Origin: JACJWR01 sp963752505
Lineage (GTDB): Bacteria > Actinomycetota > Actinomycetes > S36-B12 > UBA10799
Assembly (NCBI GenBank): GCA_963752505.1
Contig: CAVVYM010000006.1
Location: forward strand, 281,637 to 345,636
Direction of reading: 5' to 3'
Length of the DNA: 64,000 nt
The notes beneath the pieces are model-generated. The model saw only the letters and a program-made list of their open reading frames with translations. It was not told where the DNA came from and searched no databases. The position numbers and the translations under genes were made by a program. Of the stretch, positions 25,759-34,964 are shown one piece after another. Positions within the stretch are counted from its first letter, which is position 1. Each line of letters begins with the position of its first letter.

Positions 25759-26364
25759 GTGTTTCGCCGATCGAAGCCTAGTGACCAGACGACCGCTGCT
25801 GACCAAGCCCCGGAGCCTCCCGACGAGCTCCAAGGCAAGGGTCACCCCACCCCCAAGCGCAAGGATGCCGAGGCCGCGCGCAAGCAGGCGCTGAAGATCC
25901 CGGCTGATCCCAAGGCGGCCAAGCGGGCCATGCGCGAGCGTGACCGCCAGGCTCGTGCCGAGCAGCGCGAGGCCATGATGCGCGGTGAGGAGCGAGCCCT
26001 GCCGCAGCGCGATCGCGGCCCCGTGCGCGGCTACGTGCGTGACTGGGTGGACAGCCGTCGACTCGTCAGCGAGTACTTCCTGCCGCTGGTGCTGGCGATC
26101 CTCGTCCTCACCCTGGTGCCCAATGCCCAGATTCGCTACTTCGCCAGCCTGACGTGGTACGCGATCATGCTGCTGATGGTCCTGACGCTGGTGTTCATCG
26201 CCATGCGACTGAAGTCGGCCCTGGTGGCCAAGTGGCCGGAGAAGGCTGATCGCAAGGGCGCGGTGTTCTACGGCGTCATGCGAGCCCTGCAAATCCGTCG
26301 GCTGCGGGTACCGCTCCCCCGAGTCAAGGCCGGCGGCAAGCCCGTCCCACCGAAGGGAAAGTGA
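25759..26364 (+). CDS. DUF3043 membrane protein
   Basis: A 201-residue protein of the actinobacterial DUF3043 family, equivalent to Rv2206 by type and position. The N-terminal 100 residues are basic and hydrophilic (KGHPTPKRKDAE, RAMRERDRQARAEQRE), then RGYVRDWVDSRRLVSEYFLP leads into two membrane helices and a basic tail. Function is unknown. The GTG of VFRRSKPS is preferred because of the -10 hexamer; an 18-residue upstream extension would lie over that promoter. The stop is followed at once by the aldo/keto reductase ATG. Confidence 0.85.
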   Translation: MFRRSKPSDQTTAADQAPEPPDELQGKGHPTPKRKDAEAARKQALKIPADPKAAKRAMRERDRQARAEQREAMMRGEERALPQRDRGPVRGYVRDWVDSRRLVSEYFLPLVLAILVLTLVPNAQIRYFASLTWYAIMLLMVLTLVFIAMRLKSALVAKWPEKADRKGAVFYGVMRALQIRRLRVPLPRVKAGGKPVPPKGK

Positions 26365-27363
26365 ATGGAGCACCGCCACCTCGGCCGTTCAGGACTGAAG
26401 GTCTCTGAACTCGCCTACGGCAACTGGATCACCCATGCCAGCCAAGTGGCCGAGCAAACCGCCGTGAAGTGCGTGCACACCGCCCTCGACGCCGGCATCA
26501 CGACGTTCGACACCGCCGATGTGTACGCCGGGACCAAGGCCGAGGAGGTGCTGGGCCGGGCGCTGGCCGGGCAGCGTCGGGAGGGCCTGGAGATCTTCAC
26601 CAAGACCTACTGGCCGGTGGGTCCGGGCGCCAACGACCGCGGGCTGGGACGCAAGCACATCATGGAGGCCTGCCACGGCTCGCTTCGGCGCCTCGGCGTC
26701 GACTACGTCGACCTCTACCAAGCTCACCGATACGACTACGAGACACCACTGGAAGAGACGCTGCGCGCGTTCGACGACCTGGTGCGGCAGGGCAAGGTCC
26801 TCTACGTGGGAGTGTCCGAGTGGCGCGCCGAGGAGATTGCGGCCGCGGTGAGTCTGGCCGACGAGATGGGATTCGACCGCATCGTGTCGAATCAGCCGCA
26901 GTACTCGGCCCTGTGGCGGGTCATCGAGTCCGAGGTGGTGCCGACCAGCGTGGAGCACGGCATCGGCCAGATCGTGTGGTCACCGCTGGCCCAAGGTGTG
27001 CTCACGGGGAAGTACCGGCCCGGCCAACCGCCACCGCCGCAATCACGGGCTACTGACCCCACCGGCAGCCAATTCCTGGCCCGATGGCTGTCCGACGACG
27101 TGCTGCACGCGGTCGCGGCGCTGGCGCCGATTGCCCGGGACTGCGACCTGAACGTCGGCCAGTTGGCGCTGGCATGGGTGTTGAATCACGACTTCGTCTC
27201 TGCCGCGATCATCGGCGCGAGCCAGCCCTCGCAGATCACCGAGAATGTGCACGCGGCGGGGATCGACCTCGACGACGATGTGATGGCTGCCATCGATGCG
27301 GTGCTCGCAGACGTTGTCATCACCGACCCGGCCCTCACCACGTCGCCGACGCATCGGCCCTGA
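26365..27363 (+). CDS. Aldo/keto reductase
   Basis: A 332-residue (beta/alpha)8 NADPH-dependent oxidoreductase near the AKR6/YghZ-like group. The tetrad is visible: Asp in FDTADVYAG with its Tyr, Lys in FTKTYWP and His in LYQAHRYD. The cofactor-binding end reads IIGASQPSQITENV. The substrate is not determinable. It follows DUF3043 with no spacer, so it is probably cotranscribed. Confidence 0.88.
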   Translation: MEHRHLGRSGLKVSELAYGNWITHASQVAEQTAVKCVHTALDAGITTFDTADVYAGTKAEEVLGRALAGQRREGLEIFTKTYWPVGPGANDRGLGRKHIMEACHGSLRRLGVDYVDLYQAHRYDYETPLEETLRAFDDLVRQGKVLYVGVSEWRAEEIAAAVSLADEMGFDRIVSNQPQYSALWRVIESEVVPTSVEHGIGQIVWSPLAQGVLTGKYRPGQPPPPQSRATDPTGSQFLARWLSDDVLHAVAALAPIARDCDLNVGQLALAWVLNHDFVSAAIIGASQPSQITENVHAAGIDLDDDVMAAIDAVLADVVITDPALTTSPTHRP

Positions 27364-27422
27364 CTCGACACGTCGGGCGGTGCCGACCAGACTTGGTAGC
27401 AGGACAACGAAGGAGTCACCTC

Positions 27423-27638
27423 ATGAGTTTCGTGTGGCGGTATGAACGGGCGGACGGCACCGTCATCGTCGATCTTCCGGCAAGCGCTACCGGGGAGCAG
27501 TTTCCCTCCCAATCCGATGCCGAGTCGTGGGTCGGGGAGTCGTGGCGGGAGCTGCTCAGTGACGGTGTGGACGCCGTCACCTTGCTGACCGACGGCGACG
27601 TCGTCTACGGCCCCATGAGCCTGCACCCTGCCGATTAA
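27423..27638 (+). CDS. Small conserved actinobacterial protein
   Basis: A 71-residue soluble protein of unknown function, MSFVWRYERADGT then FPSQSDAESWVGESWREL and VYGPMSLHP. I recall close relatives in many actinobacteria, but no function. GAAGGAG (27409-27415) fixes the ATG; the frame upstream is open but antisense-like. It stands between the aldo/keto reductase and the cobalamin riboswitch. Confidence 0.75.
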   Translation: MSFVWRYERADGTVIVDLPASATGEQFPSQSDAESWVGESWRELLSDGVDAVTLLTDGDVVYGPMSLHPAD

Positions 27639-27696
27639 TCCGCGCAGCCGGAGGATGCGATCGGCCCGTATGGTGCAATAGAAGAAGCCGCACGCG

Positions 27697-27835
27697 CGAA
27701 GTCTTCGTGTCGCGGTCGAGCGCCATCTACGCACGCCAGGGAAAGCCGGTGCGAATCCGGCACTGTCCCGCAACCGTGAATGCGGCTGATTTCAGCGCAG
27801 TCGCATAGTCGGAGCACCTGGGGATGACGCGTCCT
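27697..27835 (+). ncRNA. Cobalamin (AdoCbl) riboswitch
   Basis: The B12-box core is plain: GGGAAAGCCGGTGCGAATCC then GGCACTGTCCCGCAACCGTG, the conserved junction and kissing-loop core of cobalamin riboswitches, followed by the closing GTCGGAGCACCTG. It lies about 90 bases upstream of the first gene of an uptake/salvage operon. By analogy cobalamin binding would lower expression of all seven downstream genes. The outer helix boundaries are approximate. Confidence 0.93.
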
Positions 27836-27924
27836 AGCCAGCGCCGAGGTCAGCGATGGAGGGGCCGCACGTTGCGGCGCAACCTTCGGTCCGGACCCCG
27901 GGATACCGACCGAGAGGAGCGCCC

Positions 27925-28608
27925 ATGGCCGCCCGCCGCACGCTGGTCGCCGTCTTGGCGGCGCTGCTCGCGGTGCCGGCCTTGGTGTTCGGTGCATCCC
28001 CGGCGCAGGCTGATCTCTATCGCTACTGGTCGTTCTGGGAACGCCAGGAGGGTGCCTGGGTGTTCATGGAAGTGGACCCGGCGTCCGTGGTGCCGGCGAA
28101 CGGCGCGGTGAACGGCTGGCGATTCGGGGTGGGCGGCATCGATGCCAACACCAACCGTCCGCCCCGGAGCAAGGCCGCGTTCGCCGAAATCTGCGGGCCT
28201 TCCGCCGCCCCCGAGGGTGAGAAGCGGGTGGCTGTGGTCATCGACACCGGCACTTTCCAGGACGCCCCGGCGAACGTCCCACCGCCGGAGCCGGTGGCGG
28301 TGTGCGCCACCGTGCCGATCGAAGCGAATGCGGTGCAGACACTGCAGTCGGTGGCGAGCACCCGCGTCGATGACGGACTTGTGTGCGGCATCGCCAACTA
28401 TCCCGACACCGGTTGTGGCGACGTTCTGCCCGGCGCGAGCACGGTGCCGTCCGACAGCCCAACCGAATTTGCACTCCCCTCCGAGGAGGTGCCCCAGGAG
28501 GACGGTGTGAACGGTCCCGAGGCACCCGTCGCGCTGATCCTGGTCACGGGGGTCGCGGTTGTCATCGCCGTGGCCGGTGTCATCGTCGCGCGCAACCGGC
28601 GGCGCTGA
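27925..28608 (+). CDS. Secreted, C-terminally anchored SCO2322-family protein of an ECF cluster
   Basis: A 227-residue protein with a signal peptide ending at ASPAQA-D, an extracytoplasmic domain starting LYRYWSFWERQEGAWVF, four or more cysteines likely disulfide-bonded, and a C-terminal helix (ALILVTGVAVVIAVAGVIV) before a NRRR stop-transfer. It resembles the SCO2322 family found first in actinobacterial cobalt/B12 ECF transporter clusters. Function is unknown; capturing ligand outside the membrane is a guess. The start has GAGAGGAG upstream; a longer frame would run into the riboswitch. Confidence 0.75.
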   Translation: MAARRTLVAVLAALLAVPALVFGASPAQADLYRYWSFWERQEGAWVFMEVDPASVVPANGAVNGWRFGVGGIDANTNRPPRSKAAFAEICGPSAAPEGEKRVAVVIDTGTFQDAPANVPPPEPVAVCATVPIEANAVQTLQSVASTRVDDGLVCGIANYPDTGCGDVLPGASTVPSDSPTEFALPSEEVPQEDGVNGPEAPVALILVTGVAVVIAVAGVIVARNRRR

Positions 28609-28624
28609 GAGAGCCAGCCGCGCC

Positions 28625-29797
28625 ATGACCGCTACCACTTCAGCTGCTCGCTCCTCCGGACCGCATCCACCCGGCCGGTGGCTCCACCCGGTGGCTTGGT
28701 GGCTGTGGGCACTTGGTCTGGCCACCGCCGCCTCACGCACCACGAATCCGGCCCTGCTGATCTTGATCGTGGTTGTCGCCGGCACCGTCGTGGCCGCGCG
28801 TCGACCCGATGCCCCGTGGTCGCGTTCCTTCACGGTGTTCCTTCGCCTCGGTCTGCTCATCGTGGCGATCCGAGTGCTGTTTCAGCTGGTATTCGGCCTG
28901 CCGCAGGGCACCACCGTGCTCTTCACGCTGCCCACGGTGAGCCTGCCCGACTGGTTCGCCGGCGTGCGCCTGGGCGGCAGTTTCACGGCTGAATCGCTGC
29001 TCTTCGCCCTCTATGACGGTTTGCGACTGGCCACGGTGCTCGCGTGTTTGGGTGCGGCCTCGTCGCTGGCCTCGCCCTACCGACTGCTCAAGACGATGCC
29101 CGCCGCGCTGTACGAGGTGGGGGTCTCGCTGGTCGTGGCACTGTCGTTCGCCCCCGCCCTGGTGACCGACCTGCAGCGGGTGCGCACCGCCCGTCGACTA
29201 CGGGGACGGCCCACCTCGGGTTTGCGCGGCCTCGCCGGCTCAGCGATGCCGGTGTTCTCCGGTGCTTTGGATCGGTCGATCGCGCTGGCCGCAGCCATGG
29301 ACTCCCGCGGCTACGGCCGGATGGCGAACCTCTCGTTGCGAGAGCGACGCACCACTGCGGTCCTGGTGCTCGGAGGCCTGCTGGGCACCTGCCTGGGCCT
29401 TTACGTGCTGCTCGACGGCTCGGTCGCCGGCGCCGCTGGGCTTCCAGTGTTCGTGATCGGCTTGGCGGCAGCGGCCCTCGGCCTGCTGCGCGGCGGGCGC
29501 CGGAACACCCGCACCCGCTACCGCCCAGATCCGTGGCGAACGCCAGAGTGGCTGACCGTCGCCGCGGGGATCGCGGCAGCGCTTGCCGTGGTGATCGAGG
29601 GTGTCATCAACCCGACCGCTCTCAACCCCCAGGTCACACCCCTGGCGTGGCCGGAGGTGCCCGTCATCGCCGTCCTGGGAGTGCTCCTCGCGCTGCTACC
29701 GGCCTGGGTGACCCCGCCGCCGCCGGGCATCACACGCCGCACGGCCGACACGGCCGACACAGCCGATCGGCAACTGGCTGTGGGGGTGCTGAAGTGA
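28625..29797 (+). CDS. ECF transporter T component (CbiQ-like)
   Basis: A 390-residue energy-coupling membrane protein. It has about five N-terminal helices, then the coupling-helix region with ARRLRGRP and a second AAMDSRGYGR, the two A-R-G motifs that contact the ATPases. Another two or three helices follow, making it longer than simple CbiQ proteins. Its stop overlaps the GTG of the ATPase gene (GTGA). With the fused ATPase and S component it forms a dedicated ECF importer. Confidence 0.88.
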   Translation: MTATTSAARSSGPHPPGRWLHPVAWWLWALGLATAASRTTNPALLILIVVVAGTVVAARRPDAPWSRSFTVFLRLGLLIVAIRVLFQLVFGLPQGTTVLFTLPTVSLPDWFAGVRLGGSFTAESLLFALYDGLRLATVLACLGAASSLASPYRLLKTMPAALYEVGVSLVVALSFAPALVTDLQRVRTARRLRGRPTSGLRGLAGSAMPVFSGALDRSIALAAAMDSRGYGRMANLSLRERRTTAVLVLGGLLGTCLGLYVLLDGSVAGAAGLPVFVIGLAAAALGLLRGGRRNTRTRYRPDPWRTPEWLTVAAGIAAALAVVIEGVINPTALNPQVTPLAWPEVPVIAVLGVLLALLPAWVTPPPPGITRRTADTADTADRQLAVGVLK

Positions 29798-31527
29798 TCG
29801 ACTTCTCGGACGTCACGTTCCGCTACCAGCCGAACTCCCCCACCGTGCTGGAGAACGTCGATCTGCACCTCGACGAGGGCGAACTGTGCCTGGTCGTGGG
29901 CCAGACGGGGTCGGGGAAGTCGACCCTGCTGCGCGCCATCAACGGGCTGGTCCCCCACTTCACCGGCGGGGAGCTGAACGGCCGCGTGACGGTGGCCGGT
30001 CGCGACACCCGTGACTACCCGCCACGGGAACTGGCCGACGTCGTGGGCGTGGTGCTGCAGGATCCGATGAGCGGATTCGTCACGGACATGGTCGAGGACG
30101 AACTCGCCTACGGGATGGAGTCGCTCGGCCTGGCCCCGGACGTGATGCGCAAGAGGGTCGAGGAGACGCTTGACCTCATGGGTCTGGCCGACCTGCGCAA
30201 CCGGCCGCTGTTGTCGCTCTCAGGGGGCCAACGCCAACGCGTCGCCATCGGCTCGGTGCTGACCGCGCACCCGCAGGTGATCGTGCTGGACGAGCCCACC
30301 TCCGCGCTCGATCCCGGAGCTGCCGAGGAAGTGCTCGCCGCCCTGCAACGACTCGTCCACGATCTGGGCCTGACGGTGGTGCTGGCCGAACACCGCCTCG
30401 AACGGGTGGTGCAGTACGCCGACCGCGTCGTTGTGCTCGAACCAGCCCACGCGCCAGCGTCGGGCACGCCCGAAGCGATGATGGCGGTGTCGCCGGTCGC
30501 GCCGCCGGTGGTGCAACTCGGGCAGTTGGCGGGCTGGTCGCCGCTGCCGGTATCTGTGCGCGACGCCCGCCGTTTGGCCCGCGACCTGCGGGCGGACCTG
30601 GCTGCCGTCAGCACCGGCGACGTCACACCCCTAGCCACCTCAACGCCCGACGCAGTGCCCGCCGCCGAGGTTGTCGCCCCGGTCGTGGCGCCACCGCCGA
30701 GCACCCGACGACGCTTCCTGCGCCGACGGAGTTCGCGCCCGGCCACCATCGCCCCGCCCGAAGCAGCCGCAGTACTCGAATGCCGGGGGGTCACCATCTC
30801 GTATGGACCAGTGCCGGCACTTCTCGACGCCACGCTGAATCTGCGCGCCGGAGAGGTGGTGGCGCTCATGGGGCGCAACGGCGCCGGCAAGTCGACCCTG
30901 CTCAAAGCCGCCGTCGGCCTTCTGCCCCCGGACTCGGGCAACGTCGTGGTAGCTGGACACAACCCGGTCGGCCTGCGCGGCAAGGACCTGCTGGGCAGGG
31001 TCGGATTCGTGCCCCAGGAGCCCGCCGACGTTCTGTGCGAGGACTCGGTGCGGGCGGAATGCGGCGCGGCGGACTCCGACAGCGACCTTCCACCGGGCAC
31101 CACGGCCGCCCTGCTGGCGGAGATCTCGCCGGACGTGGCACTCGAGGCCCACCCCGGGGACCTCTCCGAGGGGCAGCGGCTCAGTCTGGTTCTCGCTCTG
31201 ATGCTCGCGCCAGGGCCGCCGCTGCTGCTGCTCGACGAACCCACCCGTGGGTTGGACTACGGCTCGAAGGCGCGACTGGTGACAGTGCTGCGGCGATTGG
31301 CCCACGCCAACACGGCAGTGCTCATGGCCACCCACGATGTCGAGTTGGTGGCGGAGGTGGCCGACCGGGTGGTGATCCTCGCCGAGGGCGAGGTGGTCGC
31401 CGACGGTCCCACGCGGGACATCGTCACCGCGTCGCCGATCTTCGCACCGCAGGTGGCGAAGATCATGGCGCCTGAACCGTGGCTGACGGTGAGCGATGTA
31501 GCCGAGGCCATGGCGGTTGCGGGATGA
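29794..31527 (+). CDS. Fused duplicated ECF ATPase (EcfA-EcfA')
   Basis: A 577-residue protein with two ABC ATPase domains in one chain. Domain 1: Walker A GQTGSGKST, signature LSGGQRQR, Walker B VIVLDEPTSAL. Domain 2: Walker A GRNGAGKST, a modified signature LSEGQRLSL, Walker B LLLLDEPTRGL. The linker (residues about 250-325) is Pro/Ala-rich. Each active site of an ECF dimer uses the signature of the other half, and domain 2 has Glu for the second Gly, so the two sites may differ. Translation is coupled to the T component before it and to the S component after it. Confidence 0.92.
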   Translation: MIDFSDVTFRYQPNSPTVLENVDLHLDEGELCLVVGQTGSGKSTLLRAINGLVPHFTGGELNGRVTVAGRDTRDYPPRELADVVGVVLQDPMSGFVTDMVEDELAYGMESLGLAPDVMRKRVEETLDLMGLADLRNRPLLSLSGGQRQRVAIGSVLTAHPQVIVLDEPTSALDPGAAEEVLAALQRLVHDLGLTVVLAEHRLERVVQYADRVVVLEPAHAPASGTPEAMMAVSPVAPPVVQLGQLAGWSPLPVSVRDARRLARDLRADLAAVSTGDVTPLATSTPDAVPAAEVVAPVVAPPPSTRRRFLRRRSSRPATIAPPEAAAVLECRGVTISYGPVPALLDATLNLRAGEVVALMGRNGAGKSTLLKAAVGLLPPDSGNVVVAGHNPVGLRGKDLLGRVGFVPQEPADVLCEDSVRAECGAADSDSDLPPGTTAALLAEISPDVALEAHPGDLSEGQRLSLVLALMLAPGPPLLLLDEPTRGLDYGSKARLVTVLRRLAHANTAVLMATHDVELVAEVADRVVILAEGEVVADGPTRDIVTASPIFAPQVAKIMAPEPWLTVSDVAEAMAVAG

Positions 31528-32396
31528 CGTCGACCGTGGCCACGCCTCGCGCCCCAAGGCCGGCGGCGCGCACCGCGCGCAGGCCGGGGACGTTCCGGTT
31601 GCGATCGGCACTGGTACTCGCGGGTGTCTCCGCGGTGGGCGTCATCGCGTTCTTCTGGCCTTTTCTCGCCCAGCCGAACAGCGCCATCCTGGGCCACTCC
31701 GCCGATGCGCCATGGGTGTTCGCCGTGGTGCTCCCCCTGCTGCTCGCGCTGGCACTCGCCGAACTCTCCGACGGCGGCCTTGACTCCCGTGGCATCGCGT
31801 TGCTGGGTGTATTGGCGGCGGTGGCGGCGATTCTGCGCCCCTTCGGTGCTGGCACGGTGGGCTTCGAGCCGATCTGGGTGGTGATCATCCTCGGCGGTCG
31901 CGCGCTCGGCCCCGGCTTCGGGTTTCTGCTCGGCAACATCTCGCTGTTCGCCTCAGCCCTGCTCACCGGCGGAGTCGGACCCTGGCTGCCGTTTCAGATG
32001 ATCGCCGCCGGGTGGGTTGGATTCGGCGCGGGGCTGCTTCCGACCGTGCGGGCGCGCTGGGAGCCGGCGCTGCTCGCGGCCTATGGCGCCGTGGTGGCGG
32101 TCGGCTACGGCTTCCTGCTGAATCTATGGTTCTGGCCCTGGCTCGCACCGGCGAATTCGGCCATCGCCTTCGTGCCCGGCGACCCGGTGGTGGACAACCT
32201 GAGCCGCTGGTTCGTGTTCAACTTCGCCACCTCGCTGGGGTATGACATCCCCCGCGGAATCGTCGTGGCCGCCTTGCTAGCTCTCACCGCGCGCCCAATC
32301 CTCGCTGCGCTGCGGCGGGCCACCAGGAAGGCGTCCTTCGACCAACCGATCGTCTTCGCCGATCCCGACGACGCCACCCAACCGTCGACCCCATGA
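31524..32396 (+). CDS. ECF transporter S component, probably cobalamin- or cobalt-related
   Basis: A 290-residue membrane protein with about six helices and the loop ALGPGFGFLLGNISLFASALLTGG-like Gly-rich region typical of CbrT-type S components; a later conserved segment is FVFNFATSLGYDIPRG. S components bind the vitamin. The riboswitch and the cob genes point to cobalamin, cobinamide or another precursor as cargo. ATGA overlaps join it to the ATPase gene and to the MBL-CobU gene. Confidence 0.82.
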   Translation: MTSTVATPRAPRPAARTARRPGTFRLRSALVLAGVSAVGVIAFFWPFLAQPNSAILGHSADAPWVFAVVLPLLLALALAELSDGGLDSRGIALLGVLAAVAAILRPFGAGTVGFEPIWVVIILGGRALGPGFGFLLGNISLFASALLTGGVGPWLPFQMIAAGWVGFGAGLLPTVRARWEPALLAAYGAVVAVGYGFLLNLWFWPWLAPANSAIAFVPGDPVVDNLSRWFVFNFATSLGYDIPRGIVVAALLALTARPILAALRRATRKASFDQPIVFADPDDATQPSTP

Positions 32397-33889
32397 GCAG
32401 CCACCCCGCCGGACTACGCACGATCGTGCTGGGTACGGGTGCAGCCGACGGCCTGCCGCAACCGTTCTGCGCCTGCGCCACCTGCAGCGACGCCAGAAGC
32501 CGCGGACGCGCGCGCCTGCCGGGCGGTGTGCTGATCGATTCGACCCTGCTCATCGATGCGCCGGCCACCCTCACCGCAACCACCGCACGGGCCGGGGTGG
32601 ACCTGCGCCAGGTCCGGGCGATAGCCGTGACCCACGCCCACCACGACCATTGGGACCCTTCGATCCTGCTGCACCGGCAATGGATCGACGACCACGAATC
32701 GGCCCGCGAAACGTCGCACCCCCAGCTTGCGCCCCTGACGTTGATCGGACCACCGGCAGTGCTCGAAAGCGCCCGCCCATGGCTTCCCGCGGCCAGCAAC
32801 GTGACCCTGGTGCCCGCTGTCGTGGGAGAGTCCCACGAGGTGGCAGGGCACCGCATCACGGTGCTTCCGGCCACCCACGGCCGCGCACGGGCCGGTGAAC
32901 CGACCGATCCGTGGGCCGCTGAAGCGGTGCTCTACGACGTGCGCTCGGCGGGTGCCTCCCTGCTCTACGCCGCCGACACCGGTGCCGCCGATGACGCCCT
33001 GCTCGCGGCGGTTGCCGATGCCGCCTACGACGCGGTGTTCCTCGAACTCACCTTCGGCGTCACCGCCGTCTCGCCGGACGAAGCCGCGAGCCCGAGCACG
33101 CCCGGCCACCTGGACCACACCACCTTCCCCGCCTTGCTAGCCGACCTGCGCAAGGTGGGCGCGGTCACCTCCGCCACCGAGGTCATCGCGATCCATATCG
33201 GCCACCACAATCCGCCCGAGGCCCAACTGCGCCACATCCTGGCTGGCTGGGGTGCCAGGTTGGTCGACGACGGCACCGAATTGCAGGTGGGCGACGGCGC
33301 GCCTTCGGGTCGGGCAGGAGCGTGCATCCTCGCCACCGGCGGGGCACGATCCGGCAAATCCGCCTACGTGGAGGCACGGGCGGCAGACAGCGGACGTCCC
33401 GTGACCTACGTGGCCACCGGCTACCCCGCCACCTCCGATGGTGAGTGGGCCGACCGCATCGCCGCGCACCGGCGACGGCGACCCGCCGAGTGGCGCACGC
33501 GCGAGACCGCCGACGTCGCGGCAGCGCTGACCGCCGCACCGGACGGTGAATGCGTGATCGTGGACTGCTTGACGCTGTGGCTCACGCGGGTGATCGACGC
33601 TGCGCAGGCTTGGGAACGCCCCGACGCTGCGCGGGCAGCAGCCGACGCAGCCGTGACGGACCTGCTCGCGGCCCTGGCCGACGCGGGTCGCCGCGATGTC
33701 GAGGTGCTGCTCGTGACCAACGAAGTGGGCTCGGGTGTCGTGCCGGAACGGGACTCGGGGCGGTTGTTCCGTGACCTGTTGGGCAGCACTAACGCCGGGG
33801 TGGCCGCGGTGTGCGACCACGTCGTGCTGCTCGTCGCCGGGCGGCCGCTCGTGCTGGAAAGGAACCTCGATGACGTTCACGCCCGTTGA
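32393..33889 (+). CDS. cobU: Metallo-beta-lactamase-fold domain fused to CobU (adenosylcobinamide kinase/guanylyltransferase)
   Basis: A 498-residue fusion. Residues 1-305 form an MBL-fold hydrolase of the PhnP-like group: CACATCSDA near the start, the metal motif THAHHDHWD, a late Asp in YAADTGAAD and a His in IHIGHHNPPE. Residues about 315-498 are CobU: P-loop ATGGARSGKSAYVE, the guanylylated His in RIAAHRRRRPAEW, DCLTLWLTR and VTNEVGSGVVPERDSGRLFRDLLG-type core. CobU phosphorylates cobinamide and attaches GMP. The MBL partner might hydrolyse a phosphoester or nucleotide-loop intermediate; this is inference. The 3' end overlaps cobT by 20 bases. Confidence 0.85.
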   Translation: MSSHPAGLRTIVLGTGAADGLPQPFCACATCSDARSRGRARLPGGVLIDSTLLIDAPATLTATTARAGVDLRQVRAIAVTHAHHDHWDPSILLHRQWIDDHESARETSHPQLAPLTLIGPPAVLESARPWLPAASNVTLVPAVVGESHEVAGHRITVLPATHGRARAGEPTDPWAAEAVLYDVRSAGASLLYAADTGAADDALLAAVADAAYDAVFLELTFGVTAVSPDEAASPSTPGHLDHTTFPALLADLRKVGAVTSATEVIAIHIGHHNPPEAQLRHILAGWGARLVDDGTELQVGDGAPSGRAGACILATGGARSGKSAYVEARAADSGRPVTYVATGYPATSDGEWADRIAAHRRRRPAEWRTRETADVAAALTAAPDGECVIVDCLTLWLTRVIDAAQAWERPDAARAAADAAVTDLLAALADAGRRDVEVLLVTNEVGSGVVPERDSGRLFRDLLGSTNAGVAAVCDHVVLLVAGRPLVLERNLDDVHAR

Positions 33890-34964
33890 TCTCGACGACT
33901 TGGCCGCCAGGGTCAGCCTGCCGTCGGAATCGGCGCACGCCGACGCGCTGGCCCGCCAAGCGATCCTCACCAAACCGCAGGGCGCGCTGGGCAGGCTGGA
34001 GGAGTTGTCCGCGTGGCTGGCCGCGGCTCAGGGCACGTGCCCCCCAACGGTGCCGCAGCGTGCTCGGTTGGTGATCTTCGCCGGGGACCATGGCATCGCG
34101 AAGCGAACCTCCGCCTACCCTCCCGACGTCACCGCCCAGATGGTGTTGAATCTGCTGTCGGGCGGCGCGGCGGCGAACGTGCTGGCGGCCCAGGTTGGCG
34201 TCGGCATACGAGTGCTCGACCTGGCCGTCGACATCGACTGGGCCGCGGCGGGATACGACGTGCCGCCGGCCCTGACCCGACACAAAGTACGGCGCGGTTC
34301 GGCGCCGCTGGACCTCGGCGATGCGCTGACCCGCGAGGAGGCGGAACTCGGATTCGCAGCGGGGGTCACCGCGGCCGACGAGGAGATCGACGCCGGTGCT
34401 GACCTGCTCATCGCCGGCGACATGGGCATCGGCAACACCACTCCGGCTTCAGCGATCATCGGTCTGATGTGTCGCAAGAACGCAGCCGAGGTGGTCGGTC
34501 GCGGCACCGGGATCTCCGACGATGTCTGGATGGCGAAATGCGCGGCGGTGCGCGATGCGATGTTTCGCTCGCGGGACCGGCTCGGCGACCCCATGGGCCT
34601 GCTCGCCGCCCTGGGCGGTGCCGACATCGCGGCCATGACCGGCTTCCTGGTGGCGGCTGCCGCCCGCGGAGTGCCGGTGATCCTCGACGGGGTGGTCATC
34701 GGCGCGGCCGCGCTGGTGGCCAACTCGATGGCCTACCGGGCACGCAACTGGTGGCTGGCCGGACATCGATCCGTTGAGCCCGCCCATGGCTTCGTGCTCG
34801 ACCGCCTTCGTCTGCAGCCCGTAGTCGACTTTGGCATGCGGTTGGGGGAAGGCACCGGAGCCCTGGTGGCGCTGGCAGTGGTGCAGTCGGCCGCCGCGAC
34901 GCTGGCCGAGATGGCCACCTTCGACGGAGCGGGGGTATCGGGGCCGGTCGTGGATTCACCGTGA
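33870..34964 (+). CDS. cobT: Nicotinate-nucleotide-dimethylbenzimidazole phosphoribosyltransferase
   Basis: A 364-residue enzyme that activates the lower ligand base as alpha-ribazole phosphate. Signatures are TKPQGALGRLEEL at the N-terminus, FAGDHGIAKR, GDMGIGNTTPASAI and RLGEGTGALVAL, whose Glu is the catalytic base. The ATG is set by GGAAAGG eight bases upstream and lies inside the 3' end of cobU. It works with CobU and CobS in the nucleotide-loop pathway. Confidence 0.95.
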   Translation: MTFTPVDLDDLAARVSLPSESAHADALARQAILTKPQGALGRLEELSAWLAAAQGTCPPTVPQRARLVIFAGDHGIAKRTSAYPPDVTAQMVLNLLSGGAAANVLAAQVGVGIRVLDLAVDIDWAAAGYDVPPALTRHKVRRGSAPLDLGDALTREEAELGFAAGVTAADEEIDAGADLLIAGDMGIGNTTPASAIIGLMCRKNAAEVVGRGTGISDDVWMAKCAAVRDAMFRSRDRLGDPMGLLAALGGADIAAMTGFLVAAAARGVPVILDGVVIGAAALVANSMAYRARNWWLAGHRSVEPAHGFVLDRLRLQPVVDFGMRLGEGTGALVALAVVQSAAATLAEMATFDGAGVSGPVVDSP

